From positions 61,479,001 to 61,543,000 of the forward strand of contig NC_134013.1 in assembly GCF_040712315.1 (NCBI RefSeq): a stretch of DNA of 64,000 nucleotides, in the 5' to 3' direction. The number at the start of each line of letters is the position of its first letter. Position 1 is the stretch's first letter. A program made the translations under genes and the position numbers. This DNA comes from Castanea sativa. Taxonomy: Eukaryota > Streptophyta > Magnoliopsida > Fagales > Fagaceae. Positions 23,076 through 34,177 of this stretch are shown in pieces. The notes beneath the pieces are model-generated. The model was not told the DNA's origin. It did no database searches and was given only the letters and a program-made list of their open reading frames with translations.

Positions 23076-24320
23076 CTCCATGGATAGAGTCTCTCATTGT
23101 CCACTGTAGGGGTATGGCCGGAGCTTACAAGCAGACCAATGATAAGTAGATCAAGCTTCTCTCTTGATGCGGAGAAAACGATGGGAACACTGTATTTTGC
23201 CGGAAAAACGAACTCGACCTGGGTTAGAGAGAACGATGGCGTTGGAGTGGTTGAGGTCGCTTTGCATGAGGAGTAAAGGACATTGGTGCTTTGGAGTGGT
23301 GGTGGTGGTGTTTGCTGCTTTGAGAAAATGGGTTTGATCAATAGGGTGGTGTTTTTGATAGTGAATTTGGGTCAAGGATAGTGAGTTTGGTTTCGTTTTT
23401 ACAGGTTGTAGGTCTTGGATTTATGAATTCTGGGTTTGTTTATGTTTGTGTTTTTTTTTTTTGCCCTTGTTGTTTTGGGCTTGTTTGTGTTCTAAGATTT
23501 TTCCCAAATTGTTTGGGGTTTGTTTGTGTGGGAAGCAAACCCTAGAAATATCTTCACAAAGCTAGTATTTTTGAAAGGGGGAGAGATATTTCAATTGGAT
23601 TTGGGTTGGTGTTGGGTACGAAATTGAAGGAGATGTATTTTTTTTTCTTTGTGTTTGTTGTTACTTCTTGTTGTGTTTGGTTGCTAAGAGATGGGTTTGT
23701 TTGGTTGGGTTCAACTTGCTCTTAATCGATGGCGGTGATGGGTTTGGTTGTGAGAACATTAAGTTTGCTGGGTATCCTTGCTCTTGTTCTGGGCTTGATT
23801 GTGAGAAAGTGAAGTTTGATTCCGGGTTTGTTCTTGTTCTGGGTTCAACCTGCACTATTGGTTTCTTTAATTTTTTTTTTGTTGAGAAACTAAATTCTTT
23901 AATTTATTTCTTGTTTATCTAGATTTGATGGAGATTAGGTTTGGTTTTTGGATTTGGATTTGGGGTTTGCCAGAGATTGGTTTGATTGCTGGGTTTATTT
24001 CTTGGATTTGGGAAGAACATGAAGAATAAGTTCTTATGTTCTTAAGGAAAAAATAATGAAAGTAAAAATAAAAATAAAATTAGATTTAAGGTTTGTTTTT
24101 TTTAATTTAGTTAAAATTTTTTGAACTAGCTTTTTTATTAATTTAAATGCTGATGTGACATTAAAAAAATGCTAAATATAATTATTATTTTATTAGTCAC
24201 GTCAGGGACCAAAATAGAATCGATTTTCTAATTTCAGGGACTGACCTAGGAGCAAAATCAATTTAAGGACCAAAACGAGAATTGACCCAAAATGTAGGGA
24301 CCAAAAGCGTATTTTCGCTT
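22541..24320. mobile_element. Mutator-like element with ~250-300 bp terminal inverted repeats
   Basis: The left end 22541-22830 begins AAGCGAAAGTACACTTTTGA. The reverse complement of the right end begins AAGCGAAAATACGCTTTTGG and stays alignable for more than 250 bases. No transposase is encoded, so it is non-autonomous. Flanks (AAAAAATAA and AAAAAAAAA) would fit a 9 bp duplication but are low-complexity. The interior 23080-24000 is GT-rich and intron-like and may hold captured host sequence that I cannot identify. Confidence 0.75.
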
Positions 24321-24389
24321 AAAAAAAAATCATCCATCCATGAGACCACACCCATTTTTTGAGAGCATAGAAATTTTTTAGTTGAATTT

Positions 24390-25460
24390 TTGCAAAAAAG
24401 AAACTTGAGACACCCAGATAGTAAGACTCAAGTTACACTCAAGATCAACCATGTTACACACATCTAAACACTCCTTAAAGGAGATAGCTCTGGACATGCT
24501 TATAGGTCTACCACCAAAATTTTCATAATTAGATAGAAGTTCTTTAAAATCTCCAGCAATTACCCAGGGTAAATTGTGAGTATTTGCTACAGTTGATACA
24601 TTATTTCATAACAAACATCTTTCTCTATGCCTAGGACTAGCATATATAGCAGTAAAAATCCAATTCAGATTAGAGGACCTTACCTTCATGAGAACATGGA
24701 TTTCTTGCTCCGTGCTAGTGAGATTGATTATCTCCACTTTGTCTGAGTTCCAAAGCAACCAATGGCTGCCAACGAAGACAACAGTGTCTGTATGAATTGT
24801 TCCCTGGAAGGGGAGATTTTTAGTTATTTCTTTTGCTCTATCACCACCTAAACGGGTCTCCATAACCACCAAAATAGCTGGATTGTGATTAGCTACCAGC
24901 TCACTGACATCGGATTTGAAGGAAGGCTTCAACGCCCTCTTACAATTCTAGATATTCATCATGAGATGTTGATAAGGGCAACAGACACTCATCAGGAGGA
25001 GGAAGGGATAATGCCTCCTCCCTCAAATTCCATACGATCCGGCGTATCATCTCCATGGAGAACTCTCTCCCCTGCATCAAGGTAATGCAGTACTGAAGTA
25101 CTCCTATATTCATGTCCCTTGCATGCGAGTGGAAGTTGAACTTTGTTGTTAGGTGGAACACTTGAATTAACTTGAGGGTGTTCTTGTTCCCCATCATTGA
25201 GGTCCATATTGAAGTAGCTTCCAACATCCTTCTCTCCGAGAGAAAGGGGCTTTAGTCGAATTCGCATAAGAGGGCCACTAGAGATTGTTGTGGTGCACTC
25301 CTCCATGCTACTACCTTTGTCTCTATTCTCTCTTGTATGTTTGACTTGAAGACCCACCAAGGATGACTCATTTGATGCCATGCCGGGTCGGATAGCGCAA
25401 TCATCCCCGTCCTTGCATTGCTCTCCGTTAGTGGAAAATGACTTGAAGACCCACCTCTGT
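24390..25460 (-). pseudogene. L1-type LINE fragment: end of ORF1 and endonuclease start
   Basis: On the minus strand the frame 25460-24992 looks like the poorly conserved C-terminal part of ORF1. It is followed by an endonuclease opening: NC(K/R)(R/G)ALKPSF near 24945-24915, then NHNPAILVVMETRLGG and an FTAIYASP block, ending with GDFKE in place of the usual GDFNE near 24555. A TAG replaces the expected tryptophan codon near 24950. Reverse transcriptase is absent. The missing 3' half is unusual for a LINE and points to a later deletion. It abuts the truncated Ty3 integrase on its right. Confidence 0.7.
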
Positions 25461-25572
25461 TTGAGCTTTTGCTGATAATATGCTAGTTGAACTATGACAT
25501 TTTCTCTCCGTTCCTCAATCAAGTCCAAACTCTTCTCCAACAGGCTGTTATTGCTGTTTGGGGTGAACGAGT

Positions 25573-26272
25573 TGTAGGAAAATACAAGAAAATACTTGTT
25601 TGTATCTTATACGAATCATGCGCAGCGGAAAATTAATAGATCTACTTCGCTCGCAATTGATAACATGTACTATGTAAGTTTCAGAATTAGAGAACAAGAA
25701 AGCGAACCTTGGTGCGGTGAAATTCAAAATCGTAGATCAAAAGCAGTTGGAAATACTTTTAATCTTCACTCCAATTCCACTTAATGCCTAATGTGTGTGG
25801 TCTCTCAATCAGTTTTCATCAAAGAGAGAATAGGAGAGTGTTCAACACTCACATACAAACCATTTCATTTCTTGTATGAAAACACTTATGAAAAGGTCTC
25901 ATGAAAACTCTCTTAGAAATTCTGTATGTTTCTCTCCTTATATATAACTGATTATCTAATTGGGTTAGCCTTTTGGGCCATTCCAACTAAAAATCTCCAT
26001 TTCCATGATCAAAACAAATAATCTTAGTTGATATGTTATAGTCTTCGTAGATGAAATGCCCAATTTCATTATCGACTACGAACTACATTTTAAGTTTACA
26101 AGGAACTTGTGATTTACATCTTATGTGACTAAATCACATAAATCACATACAATGCATCTCATGGACTAAGATAATGTCCCATTAGTTCATTTATAAATAG
26201 TCTCATATAATTAAACAATTTAATTATTTATGACATGCCAATAAATTGGATTTTAGGGCATAAACCCCAACA
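25573..26272 (-). mobile_element. Solo LTR, Ty1/copia type, inside the Ty3 integrase
   Basis: On the minus strand the 700 bp begin TGTTGGGGTTTATGCCC and end in CCTACA, with TG...CA termini and no internal domain. The flanks are GCTCG and ACTCG (minus strand), a 5 bp target-site duplication with one mismatch. Integrase coding sequence (LMLRTSS) stops at its right edge and resumes (FTPNSNNSLLEKSLDLIEER) at its left edge, proving insertion into the Ty3 element. Confidence 0.85.
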
Positions 26273-27025
26273 CGAGCTTGTCCTCAGCATTAGGAATCCA
26301 GACTCCAAAGGAATCATGGCCTTAGCCCCATATGTCATTGAAATAGGCATCTCTCTCGTTGACCTACGAGGGATAGTCTGATATGTCCAAAGAACATGGG
26401 GCAGATCTTCCACCCATCTATCCTTTTCATTATCCAGCCTCTTCTTGAGTCCACTCACTATGACTTTGTTATCAGTCTCGGCTTGTCCATTTCCCTGTGG
26501 ATAAGCAGGGGTGGAGTGCCTATTCGTGATGACAAATCACAACAGTACCTCCTGAAGGCCATTGTTTGAGATGAGGGTGTGAGGGATCCCAAACCAAGTG
26601 ACTATATTCTTCCACATGAATCTCTTGGCATCCACATCTCTGATGTTGGCAAGGGGCTCAGCTTCAACCCACTTGGTGAAGTAATCTGTGTCAACCAACA
26701 GCCACCTCCTATTCCCTGTTGTCTTAGGGAAAGGTCCTACAATGTCCAAGCCCTATTGGGCGAAAGGCTAGGAGTTGGTTAAAGGATTGAGGACACCCCA
26801 TGGCTGATGAATATTTGGGGCGTACCTCTGGCATTTGTCACACTTCTTCACAGATTCTTGTGCATCCCTTTGCATATTTAGCCACCAATACCCTTGTGTA
26901 AGGGCCTGTGAGATAGTGACCTGCCTCTTGTGTGACTTCCATAAATCCCTTCGTGTAGCTTCTCTAGGAGTGGGTTTACTACCTCTGGGTGAATGCATAG
27001 CAAATACGGCCCAGAAAAAGAGCAC
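26273..27025 (-). pseudogene. Ty3 integrase, broken
   Basis: Zinc-binding end: CDKCQRYAP near 26850-26820. Core: LDIVGPFPKTTGNRRW with the first catalytic aspartate, then VDTDYFTKWVEAEPL. The second catalytic site reads SNNG rather than SDNG, so its aspartate is lost. A frame shift follows, then GNGQAETDNK with the glutamate near 26500-26470, and the C-terminal YGAKAMIPLESG. A TAG interrupts the usual Q-W-G just before LDIVGP. The protein is continued beyond the solo LTR at 25572-25465. Confidence 0.85.
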
Positions 27026-27168
27026 TTATATAATTTTTGATCCTCGAACAACCAAAACTAGGGGGCTTTTCTTCGCACCTTATCAGCCTCGGCCTTCTCC
27101 AATGGCAAGATGTCATCTTTAAGGAACAGCACGATAGGATCTTTCCAGCTAGGCTCTACCCTGATTTG

Positions 27169-27624
27169 CTAAATCTGAGTCTTCTCTCTCTTCGTCTTAG
27201 TGGGCGTATGTAAGTCATCCATTAGGATAACCCAAGGTAAGCTCTGCCTCGAGGAGATTGCGAGAGTAGCAAGAGAGTTAGCATGCGTGTTTTTGCTTCT
27301 TGGGATTTGTTGTAGGGAGAAAGATTCGAACCCTGATCGCAGGTGCTTAACTCGGCCCAGATAGTCTTGCATTCTTGCGGCCTTGGCTTCCTGCTCTCCC
27401 TTTACTTGGCCTACAACCAACCTTGAATCCAAAAATATCTCCACCGTTCTTCTTCCCATTTTCTGAACCATAGCCATTCCTAACAACAGAGCCTCGTACT
27501 CAGACTCGTTGTTCGTGGCTGAGAAGCCCAGTCTCAAGGATTTCTCAATGATGATCTTTTCAGGGGATTCCACAACTAGCCCCACCCCTGATCCCCTTTG
27601 ATTTGCTGCGCCATCTACGTGCAC
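27169..27624 (-). pseudogene. Second (archaeal-like) RNase H of the Tat element
   Basis: The frame reads MHVDGAANQRGSGVG with the first catalytic aspartate, then NNESEYEALLLGM with the glutamate, FLDSRLVVGQ with a further aspartate, and ends IPRSKNTHANSLATLA, where the usual terminal D is replaced by H/N. It is the best preserved open frame of the element (151 codons). Confidence 0.85.
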
Positions 27625-28005
27625 CTTCCAAGATAGAGGTTCCTAGAAGGAGATCATCCCAACTGATTTTGCAATCATGCTTGACCTCTCAGTAATGTCT
27701 TCTAGCGAAGGCTCAGTAAACTCGACCACCAGATCTGCAAGGACTTGGTCCTTTATAGAAGTACGAGGCATATATTTAATGTCAAAATCTCCCAAGATCG
27801 TCCCCCATTTTGCGACCCTCCCTGTGTAATCAGCCTTTCGAAGTAGTGATCGAAGATGGAGTTAGGTTAGAACCACAACGGTGTGAGCCTGGAAGTAATG
27901 TGGGAGATTCCATGTAGCATGTACTACTGCTAGGATGGCTTTCTCCAGTGGTAAATAGTGAATCTCTGCCTCATGTAGTGATTTGCTCACGTAATAAACT
28001 GATGT

Positions 28006-28960
28006 TTACACCCTATCATCAACCCATATCAGTACCAGACTCACCGCATGTATAGCTACAACAATGTAGGCAAACAAAACCTCATTCTCCTTGAGTTTGG
28101 ACATAATAGGTGGCTGAGAAAGATATTCCTTCAACTGCTGGAAGGCTGAAGAACATTCCTCTGTCCATTCAAATCCTTTCCACTTATGTAGCAACTGAAA
28201 GAAGGGCCTGCACCTATCTGCTAATCGAGAAATGAATCGGTTCAATGTGGCGGTCATTCCCGTCAACTTCTGGACCTCTTTGGGATTTCAAGGAGGCTAT
28301 AGGTTGTTGATCATCCGAATCTGATTAGGGTCAACTTCAATTCCACAGTGGGTAACCATGTAACCCAAGAACTTGACAAAGCCTACACCAAAAGAACACT
28401 TAGTGACATTAAGGCACAATTTGTGCTTTCTCAATATTTCAAAGATGTTCTTGAGGTCATCTATATACTCGGACTCTGCTTTGCTCTTTACCACCATGTC
28501 GTCTATATACACCTCAATATTTTTGCCCAACTGAGGCTTAAACATCCTGGTCATCATCCTCTAGTAGGTAGACCTTGCGTTTTTCAATTCAAAGGGCATG
28601 ACCTTGTGGCAATTCCCAGTTGGTGTAAGGAAAGTGGTATTTTCTTAATTGTCTAGAGCCAAGAGTATCTGGTGGTAGCCTTGGAAGGTGTCTAGAAAGC
28701 TCATCTGAGGATGGCCTGCCAATGCGTCCGCCAATTGATCTATCTAAGGCAGGGGGAAAGGGTCTTTTGGGAAAGTTTTATTCAAATCTATAAAGTCAAC
28801 ACATACTCGCCACTTCCTGGTCTTCTTTTTTACCACCATTGTGTTGGCCAGTCACTCGGGGTAGAACACCTCTTTTATGGCCCCATCCTGTTTGAGCTTG
28901 AGTACTTTCCCCTTAATAGTGCCAGAATGTTCCCTAGATGAGCGCTAAGGTGGTTGCTTC
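28006..28960 (-). pseudogene. Ty3 reverse transcriptase and first RNase H
   Basis: Minus-strand order: the upstream RT with MPFELKNA near 28600, then YIDDMVVKS (catalytic YxDD) near 28505, FLGYMVTHCGIEVDP near 28360, and the connection and RNase H part (FQLLHKWKGFEWTEECSSAF) from 28215 down. Several in-frame stops, for example before the ENTTF block at about 28640, show inactivation. Confidence 0.85.
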
Positions 28961-29488
28961 TTAGAGATGGCATAGGGATTGATGTTTAAGTGATGACAAA
29001 TGAAGTCTGGATCCACCCTAGGGGTTTCGTGGGTGCTCCATACAAACACGTCAATATTTTTTCCTGAGAAAATCTATAAGCTCTTGCCTTTCCTGAGGAG
29101 GCAGCTGAACTCTGACTTGAAAGAAACTTTCCTCATCGTCGCCAATGACTACTTTTTCCACTTGCTCACATTTTGCCCCTTCTCCTTCTACCTCCACGGA
29201 TAGCACTGGTGCCTTTAATTGTTATAAGTCCTCTCCCATAGAGGTTGAGGACTCACCCTCACTTTGATGTCTAATTGTAGCTACCATGCATTGCCTGGCC
29301 ATAGATTGGCTCCCCACCAACTCCCCAACTCGATCCCCAGACAGGCACTTCACCTTTAGGTGTAGGGTGGAAGGTACGGCTCCCTTGGCATGAAGTGCAA
29401 GCCTTGCCACAATAGTAGTGTAGGGGGAGTAGGCATCTACCACGATAAAGTTCACTTCCACGATCTCTGTCCCTATCTGAACGGGTAG

Positions 29489-29809
29489 TCAGATTTGGCC
29501 TTTCGGAAAGACAATCTTCCCATCAAACCCTATGAGGGGGGAATCATAGTAGGTTAGGTCCTCGGATCTCAGCTTTAGCCCTTTGAATAGGTTGGGGTAC
29601 ATAATCTCTACGCTGCTGCCTTGATCTACCAACACCCTTTTCACATCGTACCCACCTATCTTGAGGGTGACCACTAGGGTATCATCATATGGCTGCAAAG
29701 TTCTAGCCTTATCCTCATCCGAGAAGCTCAAAGTCGGTCTGGTCTCCATTTTACTCCTCTTCGGATCAGGGGACGAGCCCTCTATAGAGGGCTGAGTCAC
29801 AGACATCAC
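29489..29809 (-). pseudogene. Ty3 protease region
   Basis: The frame contains VKRVLVDQGSSVEIMYPNLF. The aspartic protease motif is D-Q-G-S, a variant I associate with plant Tat-type elements in place of D-T/S-G. It is followed by YDSPLIGFDGK. The expected position between gag and reverse transcriptase supports the call. Confidence 0.75.
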
Positions 29810-29979
29810 CCTGGACGCCCAAGAACTAGTCTTGCCCGTAGTAGTAAGGATGATACCGGTTGTACCTAGAGGTGGTCTTGTAGGAGCATCTCTCTGAGCC
29901 TCGACCCAGCCTAATTTCCCTGTTCGTTGGGCTGATAGAGAAATTGCTTTAACTTTCCAATTTTAACCAACTGCTCTAA

Positions 29980-31262
29980 GTGGCTCCACAACGTCCTACA
30001 ATCTTCAGTGGTGTGCCCTCGCTCCTGGTGGTATTGACAGTGAAGACTTTGGTTGCGCCTTATGGGGTCTCCTTCCATCTTGTTTGGCCATTGAAATTAT
30101 GGCTCATTCTTAATTTTCTCCAAGATTTGGTGCACTGGCTCTCGGAACACGGTACTGACTACCTGAGTAGTAGCAGACCTAGAATGCCCCGTGAAATCTC
30201 TCTGAGGTTGGTTGTTATTGTATCTATCCGACATGGAATCCATTTTATCCTATGCGACCACTTTAGCTTTTCCCTTCCCTTGTTGTTGGTCCTCCTCGAT
30301 CCGCTTGTACTCATCAATACGGTCCATGAGTCGATGCACACTTCTAACCGATTTCTTGGTCAAGGACGTTCTCAAATCATGCTCGACGGGTAAGCCAACC
30401 TTGAAAGTCCTTATAGCCACGTCGTCAAAGTTCCCATCTATCTCGTTGAACATCTCCCAGTACCTATCAAAATACATTTTCAGGGTCTCCCCTTCTCGCA
30501 TGGTCATAGACAGTAGAGAGTCCAAGGGTCGAGGAACCCTACTGCAAGTCACGAAATGAGCCCAAATGCCCTAGTAATATCCTTGAGGGAGCTAATAGAA
30601 CCTTCCTCAAGCTGTCGAACCATCTCATCGCCACTAGCCCCAAACTAGATGGGAACACTTTGCATATCAAGGCTTCATTCTGGGAGTGAACGGTCATTCT
30701 TTGGTTGAAGTGGCTGACGTGCTCCATAGGGTCCATTCTGCCATTATACATGGTGAATGTTGGCTGAGTGAAACGCCGAGGAAGCTCCCTCCTTCAATTC
30801 TAAGCGTAAATGGTGACTTAGAGATTTGGTTAAAAGCCCTACTCATAGCATCATTGCCCAAACCCTTGCAGGATGGACTCTTACTCCTCCGCTGCTAATG
30901 ACGGTCCTCATTGTATGAAAGAGACTCACTGGGAGGAGTCCTAGACCTGGTCTTGTAGCTATTGTCCCCATCATTGCCAAAAGAAGCATCAGAATCCGAG
31001 GGAGTCCTTCTCCGTTGTTCGTGGCGTAGCCTCCTGCGAAGATGGCTAATCTCCAACTACAGGCCTCTAGTACTTTCCTCGTGAGAGATGTGACTCTTTC
31101 CTCGAGACTGGCTCCTGCTAGTTTGTGTCGTGTGCACGCTAACCTCACAGTCCCTCCTTTGTTCAAGGTTGAGAAAATGGTCGTGACGTGGGGAATCCAC
31201 AGACTCTTCTTGATTAGGCCCTGAACCAACCATGACTGAACGTTGATCCCACCAAAGCTCAA
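29980..31262 (-). pseudogene. Ty3 gag region
   Basis: Capsid-like pieces MYNGRMDPMEHVSHFNQRM (30751 down) and EGETLKMYFDRYWEMFNEID (about 30510 down) appear in the right order, followed by FKVGLPVEHDLR. Frames are broken at least twice. The N-terminal part near 31260-30900 is not recognisable in one frame. Confidence 0.75.
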
Positions 31263-31286
31263 GCCTTTCCCATAGATGGTGCCAAT

Positions 31287-31952
31287 TGTAAGGGCGGGTT
31301 TTGGGGTCTTAAGCCCAAAAGATTAATGGATTGAGGCCCAAAGAGCCCAATACTATGAATTTGAAGAGAGTGGGCTTAAAAGTTAGGCTTCAATGGATCC
31401 AAGGACACGTACAATGAATTGAAGATTGAAAGAAAGTAAAGAAGAACAAGCTTTTTTCAAAAGAAAACCTTCCTCGACAAAGTGATCCTGCAATATATAT
31501 TTCCTTTTCACTTGGATATTATTACAGTTCTTGTTGCTACAATGTTTTCTAGAGGTCTCTTACATTATATAGCTCCCTTAAGATGATCTTGGCCCTCCAT
31601 TTGTTGGTCATCCTGGCCACTACTTGAGTGCCTATCCCATTAGACACCTTCCCAAACCCCTTGTGAGTTGCGGTAGCCAAGGTAACACTGTTCAGGGGTC
31701 TTCTCCACATAAATGAAGCCAGGAAGTTTGGTGGGATGCATTAAATGTGGTGGTAGCCACCATCCCTTCAGTCATGTCAGTGCGAACCCCTTCCTCGAAG
31801 CTCTTTCTTTACAGTATGACCTCCTCTAGTGACGTGCGACTGATGTGGCCTTACTATCTGAAGGTGTGGCCTTCTCGGCATGATAATGACCCCTCTCGGC
31901 CACGGGTATGACACGTGGCACAATTACCTTTTTCAAATTCTTGTACCCCACA
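31287..31952 (-). repeat. 5' LTR of the Ty3 Tat element
   Basis: On the minus strand it begins TGTGGGGTACAAGAATTTG and ends CCCTTACA, giving TG...CA ends over 666 bp. It is followed directly by ATTGGCACCATCTATGGGAA, close to the GGCGCCGTCTGTGGG signature that follows the 5' LTR of many plant Tat elements. Confidence 0.8.
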
Positions 31953-32099
31953 GTACTGATTCAATTAATGGGTGTTCTTAGGGAATTTAGAAAAATTTTA
32001 GTACTACCACTTTCATAGAAAATATAAAAATTTGTCAAAAAAGTTAGCTGTTTTTTATTTTCCTATAAAAATTTTCTTAACTTATTTTCTTAAATAATT

Positions 32100-32280
32100 T
32101 CCTTAGAACATTTTTTTTAACTTTCTAGAAATTTTGCAACTATGGAGGAGATAATAAGAAGATGTAATCTAATGGTGGATTTGTCAAAATTCATCTCTAC
32201 TAAAACGATATTAAGTAAGATTGTAGCATAAAACTATAGCCAATTTTGTAACTAAAAGTTGTCATTTTTTATTTTATAGG
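32100..32280 (+). repeat. Dispersed repeat fragment, related to 39030-39200
   Basis: The stretch with GGTGGATTTGTCAAAATTCA (32172-32191) is the reverse complement of sequence at 39108-39136, and similarity extends over about 150 bases. It belongs to the same family as the inverted-repeat element at 38929-39512. Confidence 0.7.
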
Positions 32281-32368
32281 TAACTCTGACCCCCCACACA
32301 CACACATATAAAGAGAGAAGAAAAGTAACTCTCACCCCACACACACACACACACATATATTAGCTTTA

Positions 32369-33790
32369 TTAACTCAAATTAGCCATATTGGCCTGAACAA
32401 AATTCAAAGATTGGGATGAAACATCCTCCAACCACATAGTATAGTGTGAAAAATTTATTGCCAAACTATGAGTAGCTTTATTGCCATCTCTCTTAGTATG
32501 AGAGTGAGACAATGTGGAAAAGGAACTAGAGAAGGGGCTAGCATCATTAAGGAATAACCCATAAGCCGTTGACCTCGATTCCTCATTTTCCAAGATGTTT
32601 AATACTACCTCAGAATCTCCCTCTAAAATAGCCCAATGTATGCCAAACTCCAAACCAAACCTGAGGGCCGGGTTCTACTTGCTGCCATCGCCTCGACCTC
32701 AACTGCTTGATAGGCTTAGGATAGTTGTTGAACCAAGGAAGCAATAACCAACCCTTGGTTATCCTGGATAACAACTCCAATACTTGATTTGTTCACCTTT
32801 GCAAAAACAGCCCCGTCATAATTAATCTTAAAATAATTTGGTGGGGGTGGCATCCAAATTGCTCGATGTTGTTGCCGTCGCGACTTCATTGGTGGCAACA
32901 ATGCTTTGAACTCCTCATATCTGTCTTTAGCTACTTGAGCTAGGTGGTCCGTGGGGCAACTAGGTTAATGGAGATGAACCTGGTTTCTTTGGTTCTAGAT
33001 AGACCATAAACTGTCATGGCAAAAAGTTCAGGTGCTTTGTTTTTCTTCGAAATCCATGCAGTGAGGGCTTTAAAATCCTGGAAATATACTTGACTCCTAA
33101 AATCCGAGACTTTCTCGGCTGTCCAGATTATATCAAGCTCGGAGCACGACTAGAGGGCATACAATGGATTCTCTGTAGTTGCTACGCATCGATCACAAGT
33201 TGGGTATGAAATTATAGTTCGTCGAACCAAGTTACCCTTCGTTGGCAAAGAATTTATACAAGCCCTCCAGATCAAATTCTTCACCTTATTTGGATATTCT
33301 AAAGCCTAGATTTCTTTCCATAAGTCCTTCTCCAAGCCTGGAGGTTCTTTTATGATGTTGAGAGCAGTTTCTTCCTTCAAGAATCGATAGCTTGATTTAC
33401 ATGTGTATTTCCCATCTTGCTCCATAGGCCAGAAGAGAGTCCTCCACCACAACCTGAGACAAAGGGATTTTCTTAATTGCATTAGCTTCTTCAGGCACAA
33501 AAATACGTCCAACCATACCACTGTAAGATGGAGTTCCATGCATAGGAACCTGAGGTCGATTCTTTAGCCTCCATTAAAGAACAAATAGGGAAAAACGAAG
33601 CTTTAAAGATTCGGTAAAAGAGAGAATCCTTGTTATTTAGGACCCTCCAAGCTTGTTTTTCTAGCAAAGAATCATTAAACAAGGTTAGGTCTCTAAAACC
33701 CATCCCACCAACCATCTTGGACTTCGTCAGTAGGAAACTGTTCTCACACATACCATCATTAGATCCACCCATCTTGAACAAAAGCCCATT
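32369..33790 (-). pseudogene. L1-type LINE 3' half: RT C-terminus, zf-RVT and RNase H
   Basis: Minus-strand order: RT C-terminal block with KMVGGMGFRDLTLFNDSLL then QAWRVL (33781-33491); a zinc-binding-type region with DGKYTCKSSYRFL (about 33420); RNase H opening YFKINYDGAVF (about 32850) and VVIQDNQG; and RNase H end KRDGNKATHSLA (about 32480). Frames are interrupted. The 5' half is missing, as expected for a truncated insertion. Its 3' side is bordered by CA-rich simple repeats at 32297-32356. Confidence 0.8.
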
Positions 33791-33964
33791 TTTCTATGAG
33801 TTTTTCCAGAAAAATCCATCCCACTTGATCAAATACCAAAATCTGATCATATTGTTATTTATATTTCCTTTGTTGATATCATAAATGACTCATTAAATTA
33901 TTGCTAAAAAAAACCTACCAAAAATATCTTTTATTTTTTTATAATATACAGTTTTTTTTTATAA

Positions 33965-34095
33965 TTATTTTTAATCTATAACATCCACTCTTAAAAATTG
34001 TTCTTAGTTTTTGGAGTAGCGAGGTTCGAACTCTAGGTTTTTTATTTGATGACAAGAGACTTTTACCAGTTCAACTTATTAGAACCCATAGAACA
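33965..34095 (-). mobile_element. tRNA-derived SINE relic
   Basis: Read on the minus strand it holds a degenerate A-box-like TTGAACTGGTAAAAGTCTC and a B-box-like GTTCGAACCTCG, spaced as in a tRNA head. The same arrangement occurs at 60240-60400. Confidence 0.55.
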
Positions 34096-34123
34096 AGACT
34101 TAAATGATTGATAAAAGAAAGGA

Positions 34124-34126
<3 letters not shown>

Positions 34127-34175
<49 letters not shown>
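34127..34175. repeat. (AC)n microsatellite
   Basis: About 24 uninterrupted AC units, likely to be highly polymorphic. Confidence 0.95.

Positions 34176-34177
<2 letters not shown>

Larger units (their letters stand above)
25461..31952 (-). mobile_element. Ty3/gypsy Tat-type LTR retrotransposon, defective
   Basis: On the minus strand the order is LTR (31952-31287), gag, protease, reverse transcriptase, RNase H, a second RNase H, integrase. The extra RNase H between RNase H and integrase is the mark of the Tat lineage. A 3' LTR is not seen: the element ends in the integrase C-terminus at about 25461, where LINE sequence begins. Numerous stops and frame shifts make every gene inactive. Confidence 0.88.

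Noticed and set aside
24390..33790. The two LINE pieces as one LINE split by the Ty3 element
   Set aside because: Both are on the minus strand, but the 5' part lies on the left and the 3' part on the right, the reverse of what a simple split would give.
33960..34095. Possible functional tRNA gene
   Set aside because: A and B box-like words are present but no cloverleaf or anticodon arm could be built; it fits a SINE relic better.
34127..34175. Regular repeat that might suggest a CRISPR-like array
   Set aside because: A plain AC microsatellite with no spacers, in a plant nuclear genome.
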